Shown: positions 23,073 to 36,000 of the stretch, piece after piece
How the letters are laid out: every line of letters starts with the position of its first letter
Position numbering within the stretch: the stretch's first letter is position 1
Source of the DNA: Leguminivora glycinivorella
Lineage: Eukaryota; Arthropoda; Insecta; Lepidoptera; Tortricidae
Reading direction: 5' to 3'
Assembly: GCF_023078275.1 (NCBI RefSeq)
Contig: NC_062980.1
Span: forward strand, 12,046,783 to 12,110,782
DNA: 64,000 nucleotides
Notes under the pieces: model-generated
The model's input: only the letters and a program-made list of their open reading frames with translations
Database searches by the model: none
What the model was told of the DNA's origin: nothing
Position numbers and translations under genes: made by a program

Positions 23073-24622
23073 ACCTTTAACATTTTATTATGAAAAAAAT
23101 TAAAAAAATGCGAGCGTTTTATAAATACAAATATACCTAGGCCCTGTAAAAGTTGTCATCTTTAAATGCGCGTTTATCGTGTTCATTTCATGGCCGCAGT
23201 TGTCTTTTATAAAAGACATATATTAAGGAACTTTCATGTCACGTCTCTGTCAAATCGAAATTTATTTTGATTAAACTAAAACGCCTGCTGTTTTCTAACC
23301 CCTGTCCAAGATATTTGCGAGCCTGATACGCCACGCGCCACCCGGCAAAACTTTTTAATACTTATAAAATATACATACAGAAAAATAGTAATGAAATGCA
23401 AAGAGTTAGTTCCAATACACAGTAAAAATTAAATATATATTTGAAGTTAGTTTTATATACAATACAAACATCAATATCACATGAGACAGTTTTTACAAAA
23501 ATATTTTTAAAATGTTTAGTGCAAGCCTTCATTTCAACATTGTAATAGATAAAATGTAAATATGAAATGCCTGCTCAGAATACTTTTTTATAAAAAGTTT
23601 ATGCACTCGCCCAATTTCGGGAAGCGGACGGACTGTCAGCCAATTTATTACAGAATGAAAGACAATTACCAAATTATTATTAAACTCAAACAATTGAACT
23701 ATGTGAATTTGTTTTTTTAGGCATTTCTTACTGAAGTAAATACCTACTGGCATATGAATCATATAATACAAAACAATGCACGGCATATAAATTATAAAAG
23801 TTAAACTTTTAAAGGTTGTAACTTTATAGATTATAAGTTATTAAGCGTTAGATTGCATTGCAATTAACTATCTGCTGTCAGTAAGTAGAAATAAATAGGT
23901 ATGTATATGTACGATACGCTGACATATAACTGAGCTTCACGACTTTCTGTGCAGGCTTTATTTATCGATTTAATTATTAATTTAACAATTACATCATATT
24001 CATAACAGTATAATGAAACAACATAGTTGTTACCCAATGTACTAAACCAGTACCTACGCTTTCACCTAGAGTGCTCGTTTTTACAGTTTGCCATATACAC
24101 ACATATGCCATAAATCCTACTCAATTTAATTAAGTAATTACTCTACTGTAGCTGTAGTCACTACTTTGGCATCGATTGACAATAGCTACGCCAGCTGCCA
24201 CAACTTTATGACTTTTAATCATGATGATAAATTTGAGCAGTGCTCGAAGGTCAGCCTTGGTACTCTAGGCTGCTTAAATGCGTATACTTAAAAAAAAGTT
24301 GTAGTTTTCTAACTACGGGTTTTCACTACCGAAATACGTAACGGTTGGTTTTTGTTTCCGGGCACTGCTCATGATAAATGTATGAAGCACTTATATCGCA
24401 CTAAAGAACCAGTCATAAAAATATCCCTTTGGACACTTTCCAACAATAACATCCATCTTGTAGCACCTCAGTATTTCCTTTTCAACTTCAACATATGAAG
24501 GTATCACATTTAAATTGCACGTCTAGAAAACAGACATCGGACCACTAACACATGCCGCTTGTTCATTGTTGATGATAAGGGCAGGGTTTGTGTAAGATCT
24601 TCTGTTTTCCTTTCATTAAACA
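23073..24622. other. 3' flank of the LAP gene
   Basis: This probably holds the 3' UTR of the minus-strand LRR gene. A TTTATTTAT near 23950 is an inverted AATAAA candidate about 670 bp past the stop. No PDZ-coding exon was recognised in any minus frame. Confidence 0.4.
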
Positions 24623-27349
24623 CTATCCACCCGTTCCATTGAAATATTGAGCGTGTTTCGTGTATGGAGCTACTATATGGTAAGGCGGAGGCTGGCCTCT
24701 GCCGTACACCGGCTCAGACATGGCACTGCTTGGACTGTGGCGATGACTTATTACACTCGGCGGGTTTGACGGAGCTCCCATTGAAGGACTTGGAATAGCG
24801 TCATACAAATCATACATGTTAGGCGTAGAAGGAGCGTGTACGTGATTGTAACTACCGTCGTCCGATATAAGGGGCGTGTTGGTCATCCTGTATGGATTAG
24901 TAGTATTTGTATGCCCTGTCGGCGAATACAATTCTGGCGACTGCGTAGGGACGTAAGTGGGACTCGAGGTTGACATTCCATAAATATTGGCATTGGGAGA
25001 TGATGTAGAATAATGATGGCTTTCGACAGTGGGGCCCGGATAGGCGCTGCTGTAGTTACTCAAATTAGGCATAGTTGTTGAGCTGACAACCTGGCTAATA
25101 GTGTGTACTCGCGGATTTGGCGCGTTGCCATGAGGGTGATAGCTGTAACAGTCGTAATTGCTTTGGCTGAAGTTTTTGTCATTAGCATAACCATAGCTCT
25201 CAGTTTCATAAATTCTTTCATGATGATTTCCTTTTGTTATAGGATGTTCTCTTTTATGGTAAATGGGCTCAAAATTTTTAGCATTATCAATTACAGGTCT
25301 GTGGTTGTATGTATTGTCATCATAATGTGTTGATATTATGGTTTCATTATTTGAACGCCTATCTTGAGAGGTTAAACTTAATCTTTGTAATTGACTGTGC
25401 ACTCTATTAAAATTACTTTGGTAATTATTTTCATTGCTGTTATGATAATTCTTAGGTTCCGGATGGGCATATACATTTTGTGGTACAGGAACATTATTCC
25501 TATCAAGTTCCTGTCTAGAAGAATAAATTTCAGTATTATGTTGGTTTCCATAATGTGATTTTTGTGACATGTTATAATGGTTACCAGATGAAAAATCGTT
25601 ATTGTCATCATCATTGTTGTCGGGATACAATGCATGATCTACACTTTTATAGGTCTTCTCTAGATCTAAAGGCCTGTCATATGCGTTATCCGGTGTAACA
25701 TTATCATAGACAGAAACCTTCATAGGATCAGAAGTGCCATCTGTATTATCCTTATTTATATTTCCATCATCAATTTCTTTCTTGTTATCTGATGCAAATC
25801 TCTGCTGTAGTGTAGGTGTTATTTTAGCAGCTTTGATTAATACAGCATTTTGCATTGGAGGGGACACATCTTGTGTACCATCTTTGTGAATATTTCTGGC
25901 ATGCTTAGCCAGAGCCCTTAACTCTTTTGGGTAGGGTGTCGGAGCCCTTCTTAACTGACCCGGCTTTTCAGGTATCTTAGGTGCTACTTTCATGTCTACA
26001 AAACTAATATGGCGTGCAGAAGGCTGAACATCAGCACTTTCAGATTTGTCATTCTCCAACTTGTTTTCAATGGGGGTCAAAGGCACTTGGGGAAAGAGGA
26101 AACAAGTGAGGACTTGCTCATAGGTATGGGGATCCACTTCAGAATGCATAGGCACAAGAGGTTTGCTTTGATTCTCAGACAGCCAAAGGGCAACAAGATT
26201 ATCACAATTCAGTAAGGACTGAGGAAGGCTGCTCAGCGAGTTTCTCACTAAGTTTAGTACTTTTAAGGAAGAAAGGTGCCCAATTTCCGATGGCACCTTT
26301 GTCAATTTATTCGCTCGTAGTGACAATACTGATAACTTAGAACAACTTCCTATCTCAGGGGGTATTGCTCTAATCATATTATCATCAATATTGAAATATT
26401 GTAACTTTCTGAGCAGACCAATAGAAGACGGGATTTTATCTATGTAATTGCACATGAGCATTAGCTCCTCTAGATTTGTGAGCTGCCCTATACTCTCTGG
26501 AATAGAATACAGCCTATTATTATCCAACTTTAGTGTTGTCAGGTTGCCAAGTTGTCCGATGCTGTCTGGGAGCTGAGTGAGAGCATTTGCTGATAAACTG
26601 ATGTCTACTAATTTTGAACAGTAACCAATTTCAACAGGAAGCTCCTCAATCATATTATTGCTCGCTTCCAAATGTATCAAGTTCTCCAAAGGTTTGATCA
26701 CACTGGGTATACTTGTCAGACTGTTGTTATCAATCCATAGTTCTCTCAGCTTTATAAATCTTCCAATCACTTCAGGAAATTGTTGGAATTCATTCTGACC
26801 TAAATCAAGTCTAAGAAGTTCTGTTGAGCGAGAAAGAGATTTCGGTAAAATCATTAAGTAATTATCTCGTAACTCAAGTATACGTAAATTAGCAAGTCGT
26901 CCAAAATTACCTGGTAGGTATTCAAGGTAGGTATCATTTAGATATAATTCTTGCAAGGCAATCAGATTTGTGATGGCATCGGGAAGTTTTTCCAAAGGAT
27001 TAACACATAAATCTAAGAATGTTAAATACTTCAGGGCTTTCATGGTGTCAGGTAACGAGGCGAGCGTGTTGCGGCTGATGTTGAAGTGGTGGAGGTTGAC
27101 CAGGGACGAGATGGCCGTGGGGATGGCCTGGAGCTCGTTGTCACTGAGGTCCAGGTGCTTCAGGCCATGGCACATGAACAGTTGGCGCGGCAACTCACTG
27201 ATTCGGTTACTGTTGCACAGTAGAGTCTCGAGCGTCCTTTCATAGACGAACACTTCCGTGGGAACGTCCGTCAAGGACTGGTGGGAATAGTCTAACTCGC
27301 ACACATCCTCCACCCCCGGCCTCACGCAACACAAAAAGTCGAAAGGCAT
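24623..27349 (-). CDS. Lap1: Leucine-rich repeat protein of the LAP (Lap1/Erbin) family, single exon, no PDZ
   Basis: One uninterrupted frame of 908 aa. The ATG at 27349 (MPFDFLCCVRPG) is preferred over the in-frame GTG five codons upstream. Residues 17 to about 400 hold 16-17 leucine-rich repeats of 23 residues (pattern LxxLxLxxNxLxxLPxxIGxLx). They end in NLVALWLSENQSKPLVP, the LAP-specific cap seen in Lap1, Erbin, Scribble and Densin. Two Cys at residues 6-7 are candidate lipidation sites. The C-terminal half is Asn/Ser/Tyr/His-rich and disordered in appearance, with a PPPY motif at 887-890 (possible WW-domain ligand). LAP proteins act at the basolateral cortex in cell polarity and junction organisation. 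Family members usually end in PDZ domains; none is visible here, as in LANO-type proteins, unless one is on an alternative exon. Confidence 0.92.
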   Translation of the reverse strand: MPFDFLCCVRPGVEDVCELDYSHQSLTDVPTEVFVYERTLETLLCNSNRISELPRQLFMCHGLKHLDLSDNELQAIPTAISSLVNLHHFNISRNTLASLPDTMKALKYLTFLDLCVNPLEKLPDAITNLIALQELYLNDTYLEYLPGNFGRLANLRILELRDNYLMILPKSLSRSTELLRLDLGQNEFQQFPEVIGRFIKLRELWIDNNSLTSIPSVIKPLENLIHLEASNNMIEELPVEIGYCSKLVDISLSANALTQLPDSIGQLGNLTTLKLDNNRLYSIPESIGQLTNLEELMLMCNYIDKIPSSIGLLRKLQYFNIDDNMIRAIPPEIGSCSKLSVLSLRANKLTKVPSEIGHLSSLKVLNLVRNSLSSLPQSLLNCDNLVALWLSENQSKPLVPMHSEVDPHTYEQVLTCFLFPQVPLTPIENKLENDKSESADVQPSARHISFVDMKVAPKIPEKPGQLRRAPTPYPKELRALAKHARNIHKDGTQDVSPPMQNAVLIKAAKITPTLQQRFASDNKKEIDDGNINKDNTDGTSDPMKVSVYDNVTPDNAYDRPLDLEKTYKSVDHALYPDNNDDDNNDFSSGNHYNMSQKSHYGNQHNTEIYSSRQELDRNNVPVPQNVYAHPEPKNYHNSNENNYQSNFNRVHSQLQRLSLTSQDRRSNNETIISTHYDDNTYNHRPVIDNAKNFEPIYHKREHPITKGNHHERIYETESYGYANDKNFSQSNYDCYSYHPHGNAPNPRVHTISQVVSSTTMPNLSNYSSAYPGPTVESHHYSTSSPNANIYGMSTSSPTYVPTQSPELYSPTGHTNTTNPYRMTNTPLISDDGSYNHVHAPSTPNMYDLYDAIPSPSMGAPSNPPSVISHRHSPSSAMSEPVYGRGQPPPYHIVAPYTKHAQYFNGTGG

Positions 27350-29890
27350 TGTACAGAAAGGCACTTTCCATACACAAACACAAATTTACAATATTCGTTC
27401 CATTGAACAAATCACTTGTAGCCCCTACTCGTGTAAAACAACATTGTTATTATCATACTGGTTTAACACTTGACTGTCTTAAATGGCACTGTATGTTATT
27501 GTATTGAAATTTGATGTTACAGGAAATAAAATAATTGAATCCATCGATAATGAATCACTCAACTCAAAAAACTTGTGATTGACCTTCCCATCCCAACACA
27601 TACTTATCCAATCTGACAGTTCATTTGGTTTTTTTTTAATGGCTTAACAAAAGCTGCGTTCCAACAGCCACAGAATTTAATTACCTGTTAATATTTTTGC
27701 ATCTCTCTTCTTGCACTTATAAAATAATGTTTATAGATCATCATTTTTAGGGTTCCGTATTTATAATATTATAACTGAGAATCTGCCACTAACAACAAAA
27801 ATATTCACTTGTGTAGCCCTCAAGCGATTTTAATTATTATACTACTCTTTGATTTTCATTTCCTATTTATGTTGACGCGCAGGAGGGCAGGCGGATTTGC
27901 CTCTATTCTTTTGACAGGCGCTACATACTTCAACGCCACGGCTGGGCTCACAACTTTAAATTCCATCATAACTTTTTTCTGGTACGCCAAAAAAATTTGA
28001 AAAAAATATATTGACATGCATTTGACAGGTACCAAATAGGTAGTAAATATTGACTAAGATATCAATTAGTAGTGTTGTCTAGAACTATGTAAACCAAAAA
28101 TGGTCCAGACATCCTGACGTCCGAATGTCTGGCCACTTTATTCGCTCGATTTTTCGATATCAGTGGAGGTACCAAATATATGTACTCAGGTACCAAATAG
28201 TATCAAATAGGTACTAAATTTTAGTATGTACTAAACATCAAATATCTGTAGTGGTCCAGGGGTCCTGACGCTCACGACATCGCGAGGCGCGGATTGAAGA
28301 GGATGTGCGAGACTTGAATTGAAATATTTGTTACTGTAAAAATGTACCTTATTGCTTTCGACATAGAGTATCGTATGAAACTTACAATCTACGGCAGGCA
28401 CCAGCAGGCACGCGCGGGCTCGCTCGAGCTCGCGCAGGCCCGCGATGGCTATTAATGGCAATTTTTAGTGGAAAAGGGTCCGCGGGCGATCTCAATTCCC
28501 TCCGCTCTGCCCATTCACGCTCTGCCGGTGGAAAACCACCTTAAGTTATGTATAAGTTGTAGAATAGCCAATCAATTGCTTCAAAAAGACGGTCAAGCAA
28601 ATCTTGCCACTAAAAAAGTCGCGAAATTCAAATTTTTTATTGGACGATAAACTTTCGCCACATTTTTCAACTTTCTTCGCCTTTTTAATGACAAGATTGA
28701 CTTGGCTGTCTATATTTTAAAATGGAATCTACTATTTCAATTCAATTCAGGTATTTGCTGGATATTTCTCTCATTTTAATAGAAAATTAGAAGTTATGAG
28801 GGAACAGATGAACATACATACATACATATATATATACATACATACCGGTCAAAATTATAACCCTCCTTTTGCGTTGCCGTAGTCGGGTAAAAAATACACT
28901 TAATTTTGTTTCTGTCTAAAATATTTATATTAAAATTTCATATGTAATTATGTATACTAAAACAAATAACTTTTCAGTAATTAGGTAGTAAATGGAGCCA
29001 AATTCAAATTCTTCTAAGACCACATTTTAATTTTGCCTCTTTTTCTAATAACTAATTTGCTGCCAACTATATAATAACTAATGTACATAATATAAGTAAC
29101 TCTCATTTCAAAAATAAAAAAAGTAATAAGTATTGCCTTTATCTTACGCTAAGTGTCTACCCAATAGAATGATATGAGTAGGTATAGTTTTATTCTTATT
29201 TACAGGTTTGACAGACTATAGCAGGATACTTTTTAACATAGATTTAACTGAATAATTAATCTGGTTCATGGCGACCCTCTACCAAAGCGTCTCCTTTAAA
29301 ATGTCTTCGAAATCAAATTGATCCATTTCAATTCATTAAATTGGTTAACCAATAAAATTGTCATCTATAAACAATACGAGTAATTAGGTGTTTTTTCATA
29401 CGGGGCTACAATCACGAACAATACCTATTGTCTAGTTGGGAAGTAACCTCTTCCTAGTTTTCTTTGGCAACTCTTGTTCTAAGGCAGGTCCAGCAACTTA
29501 CAGGAATCTCGAAAGTCCACAAGTGGTTTAAAACGTTCTTAGGGTCACATTTGGGTGGAAATTCCGGATAAGAACAGATTGGACACTCATCAAAGGACTG
29601 ATACCTCCAATACAGCAACATTTTGCGAACGCTTTTACTGTGACAAAAAGTTTGATAAACAACCGATCCTGCCTCTCGAATCTCTATTTGCCAAGCCTTG
29701 GGATAGATAACTGTTTTTTCTCAAACATGCAATGAAATATTGTCTTTACGTTCCTTAAAATGGGCTGGGAAGTATCGCTTTTTGGGCGCAACAACTCGAG
29801 AGGACTGTAAAGGGATTTCATATTATTTTTTAGGCCTAGGCCTGCAAAGTAACTTTTTTTCATAAAATATTGTCCTTTAGAGCATTTTTT
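27350..29890. other. Intergenic region upstream of the LAP gene and downstream of SAS-6
   Basis: The promoter of the LAP gene should lie just above 27349. GGTACCAAATA-like motifs cluster at 28027-28210. A G+C-rich tract lies at about 28395-28450 and a CATA/TATA simple repeat at about 28813-28850. A GGGTTCCGTA fragment occurs at 27750. No gene was recognised. Confidence 0.4.
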
Positions 29891-29894
29891 TTTT

Positions 29895-30005
29895 ATTTCA
29901 TTGTATGTTTGAGAAAAGCACTATACATGCCTCGGCGTGAAAACGGATTCCCGGCCTCGTATCCCTATCCGGCCGGAAATCCTCATTTTCCCGGCCTCTG
30001 ATGTA
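29895..30005 (+). repeat. CCGGCCTC repeat, copy 1
   Basis: Shares TGTTTGAGAAAAGCACTATA, CATGCCTCGGCG and CCCGGCCTCTG with the inverted stretch 51125-51255. It reaches to within about 35 bp of the SAS-6 stop codon, so it probably forms most of that gene's 3' UTR. An inverted AATAAA (TTTATT, about 29889) lies at its outer edge. Confidence 0.65.
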
Positions 30006-30039
30006 ATGTACTATTTAACACCAAACTGGGATTAAATTC

Positions 30040-33000
30040 TCATGGAAAATATGCCGACACCGGTGTCGCCCGATAGGTATTTTTTCGCGAAGATTTTTTT
30101 TCTCTGTAATCCACTTGAGGTAAACTGAATTTGTCATTTTCCTTTCCTTTTACGGACTTCTGTGATCCGCAATCTGAAACAAAGACTTATTAGAAACACA
30201 TTAAGAACAAAAGTCGAGAAAAAAGAAAATGTATAAAAATATACCTTTTGTAATCTTGTTTGTTTTATCATCAGCCGGTCTGAGGTATTTCGGGTCAAGT
30301 CCGATTTTATTTCCATGATCTTGAGTTTTCGTTACAGGAGTTCCTTCAAATGTGGACCTAGAATGAACACTTCATATTAAAATGTATATTACATTTCTAT
30401 GAGTCACTATTCTCTTTCATTATGCTTAGGCGGAGTGTCAGCGGAGCGCAATGATAGCGGTGCGCCGGACGAACACTGGTGTTGCGCCCAGCGGACGCCG
30501 GCGGGAACTAACGAACGCGGATTGCGAGCGGAACGCCGGCGTTCGTCCGACGCACCGCTATCATTGCGCTCCGCTAACGCTACGCTACCAAAACGCTTTA
30601 TGTGTGGCGGAGGCCTTAGGAAAGGTGTTAAATGCGTATGTTCAAAAACATATTTCGTGAATTCGTAACTAAAGAGCAATATTAGTTTTTAGAACACTTA
30701 CATTTTCGATGTAGCATAAAAATTTATAGATTCTTCTGACATGCCCTCAGCTAAATCTGAACTCTCATTCGGCTGAACATGCGGCGTCGAGCTATGTTTG
30801 GCGGCTCCGTTGAATGATTTGTTTCTCACAGCGCTGATTGGTTCACAAGTATCCTCCATTTTTTTATGCAGCCATTGGATCACTGTAATTTGTTTGAATT
30901 TAATCAAAGATAGGATAAATAGAATCCATTAGCTGGATGTATTACACAGAGCGAGCATAGTCGCGAAGCGTTTTCTAGCGCGGCAAACGCCAACATACAC
31001 CTAAGAAGAGCGAACTGCCCCGGCAGCGGCCAATGCACGTCTATATTGGCCGTTTGGCGTGCGAGGAATTCTGAATTTCAGGCAGGCAATCACTTACAAA
31101 TAGTGCGATAGGGCCAGATGTTTTATCATTTATCGCGCGACCATACTTGCCTGGCAGATTGGAAATATCAATAAAGAATGGTTACCCATATTATTATTCT
31201 TTATCATTTCTTCTTTATCTTTCAATGCTGCTTCGTTTATTTTATACTTTTCTTTTAGCTTGTCCAATTCTGTTTTTAGACTGTCAATATTCTGTTTAGT
31301 CATATTTATCTCAGACTTGAGCTCCTCAATTTCTTTATTGTTTTTCTCTATAACTTTTTCTTGTTCTAATGCTATTGCTGTTCGACATAGTATCTGAAAA
31401 TAATCAAAAACAGTTATGTAAAATGTCCATTTGGCATTGTATAATTATTTATTATGTTAAAACATGACCTTGCTCGGTTAATTACCTTTTCTTTCATTTC
31501 AATGATATCATTATTTTGTTTCGAAATTATTTGGTTAGCCTTCAGCAGTTGTTCTGAAGTTGAATTTGCAGCTTCATTATTTCTATTCGCTAGTGATTCA
31601 CTTACAGCTAGTCTTTCTTCTAAAGTTACCTGAAAAACAGAAAAATTAGAACTTCACACACAATAAAAAAACCTCTCACATCATCTTAGGGACCGTCCCC
31701 ACTCAGGCGACGCATGTCTTGAGACGCGGAACGGACGTCAGCGCCACGCCGCCCGAATGTAATTTAAAAAACGTCTCCTCAGTACATTTTGTATAGGAAG
31801 GACGTAAGACGCGCCCCCAGGCGACGCGTCGCTTGGCGCGCACCGCGCGGCCTGGGGCGCGCCAAGCGACGTCCCTTGCTCGTCCTTCCTATACAACATG
31901 TACTGAGGAGAGGAGACATTTTTTAAATTACATTCGGGCGGCGTGGCGCTGACGTCCGTTCCGTGTCTCAAGACATATGCGTCGCCTGAGTGGGGACGGT
32001 CCCTTAAGAACTTTTCAGATATTTGTCACAACTGAATAATATAATACACTATCCCACAACTAAACATATACTACCATACTGTCACACTTACGTGCGAATT
32101 TACAAGTGCAACAAAGACGTAAGATACCGAACATGGTACGCGGTACGCGGTAGACCCCCCTCAATGTGCCAGCGGCGCCCTCTGCACAGAGTTTTGTGTA
32201 ATATTCTCTACTGCAGTCCTTGTCAAGTGTAGGTCTTGGAATAATAGGAAGATACAGAAAGGTTTCTACAAAAAGCAAAATAGTAGTTACCTTTTCTTTT
32301 TTAACTATTTGTAACGAGTTTTTCAGCTCAGTGACAAGGTCAGCATTATCTTTCCCAATCTAAAACAAAACAGCAGTAATATCAGATATAAAATATTTAG
32401 TTTCGTGCAAAAAAATCAATACAAAAACTAAAGCTCTTTTAAAAATATTTTAAATAATTTACCTTTTCTAAGTAAGTACATCTTGTGTTCAAGTTGTTAA
32501 TTTGTTTTTCTTTTTCAGTAATTTCTCTGTCTAAGCTTGCATTTTTTGCCTTCAATGTAGCTACTTCTATATGAGACTTTTGGACTTCTCCCTCTAACAG
32601 CATTAGTCTTTGAGATTTTTCACTGAAATTAGACAAATAATCATTTCAAAATGTTATGATACTAGGAATATTGCATACTAGCTTTTGCCCGCGGCTTCGC
32701 TCGCGTTAGAAAGAGACAAAAAGTAGCCTATGTCACTCTCCATCCCCTAAACTATCTCCCCTTAAAAATCACGTCAATTCGTCGCTCCGTTTTGCCGTGA
32801 AAGACGGACAAACAAACAGAAACACACACTTTCCCATTTGTAATATTAGTATGGATAAGATTACATATACATAATGTACATGTTATATATATCTTTATTG
32901 TGTAATAACTCCTTTAATAATCTACTGTCTATCATGTACTTTTAAAAAACTTCATTATTAGCAAAAGAGTGGCATCAATATCATTGCCAATTTTCACATA

Positions 33001-36000
33001 AATTGATTTGAATAATTTGAAAAACTTTTTAATTTCAATTCTTTTTACAAAATGATCACCTCAGTTGGTTGTCCAAATGGCCTATTTTGTCTTTCAGCTG
33101 CTGGCATATAGCATTTAACTCTTCAATCTGTTTGTTTTTCCTGTTCAAGGCTTCTTCTGAACTTGCAAGCTGAGCTTTTGCATTTATATCTGCATTTTTC
33201 TGCCACTGTTGTCTTTCCTAGAATTTAAATTGTGAACAAAGATGATTTTATGAACAGCCTACATAATTAATATACTTTAAGATTTATTAAGATTTTTTTA
33301 TTAATAAGAGAATTATTCCAAATCATGGTCAACTACAAAACCCAGTAATATTTGAAATGCAAATGTATTGTCTGACTTTTTTTTTATAATAACCATTGAT
33401 TGATTAGACTTAGGATGGGTTTTATCACCTAAACTATTCTAGATTAGTCCTATTACCTGAGCAGCCCTGTCTCTCTCCAGTTTCAATGCTTCTTGAAACT
33501 CAATCTCATTCTTTCTCCTGTCATCCTTCAGTTCAGCCAAGTTATTTGTCAATTCATGTATTTTCTGCTCCATTTTGATACACTTCTCCTTCCACATCAC
33601 TTCACTGCTTGTTGCTGAGCTTTTAAAAGATGCCAAGGTATTCTGAAATCATTGTTGAAACATATTTAAACTTGTGCCACCCAGCACACAAACTATTTGT
33701 AAGGAAAATTGACTTCAATTTGCCCAAAATTGTTATAAGCAGAGGTCAGCTATTTTCCTACTAATCCATACTAATATCATAAATGGATGGTGATAAGCAA
33801 TAATGTGTCAACCCACACGCCAACCATTTTGAGAAAATGGCGTCTAAAGATTTTTTCTCATTTTTTTGTGTTTCTCATAAAAAAAATTGTTTTTTATATA
33901 GATTGTTGTGTTTTTCAGCTATAATACGTTCAGTAGTAGTGATTATTGTAGCTTAATTTCAAAACAAACTTCAATTTGACGAAATAATGCCCTTTTCTTT
34001 TATTGCGAATTGTTCGACGACGTCAAACTTTTTCAAGACTGTGTTATGATACTTAACCCACTTTTGCTAATTGTTTAAAAATATCTATGAGTCTTAAATA
34101 AACATGTTAAAGCACATAAATTGTTATTGTAAAATACTCTACCTATGCATATTTTTAACTTTATAAGTGTTAAGTAACATATCAGTCATGGTCACTTATG
34201 TTATTAGGTATAAATAATAAAATAATAATAAATATTATAGGACATTCTTACACAGATTGACTGAGACCCACGGTAAGCTCAAGAAGGCTTGTGTTGTGGG
34301 TACTTAGGCAACGATATATATAATATATAAATACTTATATACATAGAAAACATCCATGACTCAGGAACAAATATCTGTGCTCATCACACAAATAAATGCC
34401 CTTACCGGGATTCGAACCCGGGACCGCGGCGTAGCAGGCAGGGTCACTACCGACTGCGCCAGACCGGTCGTCATGTAGGAATCAATACATTATTTATTAA
34501 TCAAAACTTTTAATGATTTTTCTACTCCCGAACTGTTATCCGTCATTTACAGGATTGTGCGTATCGAAAAAACTGAAAACGCATTGTTTGGTTCTGTAAT
34601 CATGGCAACGCATTGCATTAAATATACTGCGTGCGTGCGCGGGAAGGCTTTGGGCAGCTGAGCTGACAGTGCAAACCTTTGCAATACAGGAAACAGTGTG
34701 AATTTCGCGAGAATTATTTAAAAAAACTATTAAAAACTAAGTGCATGGTCGTTGTAAAAGTATTGTATGCAATGGTGTTTAACTGACTCCAAAATACTCG
34801 TGGAAAGTACGCCACTCATATTTCTTGACCTCCTTTAAACGCCTGTTGAATAAAATACTATAAATTAACTATTAGAGTAATGATCATTTCTAGACACATA
34901 TTTAAATTATCTGTGCTTTTTCAACAAAAAATCGTTACAAAAATCAAATAATCATCTTTTAAAAAAACAAACTACTTATCTAAAATATACATAACAAAAT
35001 ATTTTTTTACGCTAAGAAATAGACTAAGTCATTTAAATTATGAATAACTCATGACTTGTACAAGAACAAAACATAAAATATCTTTAACAAAATAATAAAC
35101 TACCATTCAGTAAGTATTCAAAAATCAAACAATATTTTTATGCATACATTAATACGTCTTAATGTAATTAGTAATTATAAAAAAATAGTAGCTTATATTA
35201 GATTTTTATATAAACACGTACTTGTAAAAAATGTTTGCAAATTATAATAACGAATATGTATATTCATGACTTAAAATGTTCAATTTCGTACTGAATTTAC
35301 TATTCATGTGCAAAAATATACTAATGGACTAAGTCATAACTTATTCAAACATAAATTAATATGAACAGTTATATTTTACAATATAGTGTCATGGTACTTA
35401 CACCAAAAACGAACAATTTATGACCCGAATATAATTTAACAATAATGACTTATGTTTTATAACACGGGTCGTAGCATAAAACAACGAATAAAATATCATT
35501 TTGCAATAATCATTCAAGTCTCATAGTGGGTAACTATGTCATTTTTTGCGTTTTGCAAGAATGAGTCAAGTGTAAAAAAATCGTTGAGTCAACCCTCATA
35601 ACACATTATTGTAATTTAAATATGTCTTCTGCCAATTACTATAATAAGTTAAGGTTCTTGACACATTAATGCAAAACAGGCAACACACGATATAGGATTT
35701 GTGTAAACCTATTTTTTTACTTTTGGGATAGTAAAAATTTTCAAAATGAAAAGGTCATTTTTGCAAATAGAAGTTTAAAAATCCAGCTATAACATGGCAT
35801 TAAAATCTCATTTTTTTAGTTTTTGTGGGTTGACACATTATTGCTTATCACCATCCAAATGGGAAAGTGTGTGTCTGTTTGTCCGGCTTTCACGGCAAAA
35901 CGACACAAGTAATTTGGATAAAGAGTGACATGAGCTACTTTTTGTCTCTTTCTAACCCCCCCACTTCCCTAAAATGGTGGGGTGGAAATTTATATGGAGT

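Noticed and set aside
25103..27245. Plus-strand frames of 68-91 aa
   Set aside because: They are antisense shadows of the LAP coding exon.
27350..27364. Five extra N-terminal residues on the LAP protein
   Set aside because: They depend on a GTG start; the ATG at 27349 follows and gives the usual short Met-Pro-Phe N-terminus.
30399..30679. Overlapping 69-90 aa frames on both strands
   Set aside because: They are produced by the G+C-rich palindromic MITE at 30429-30615.
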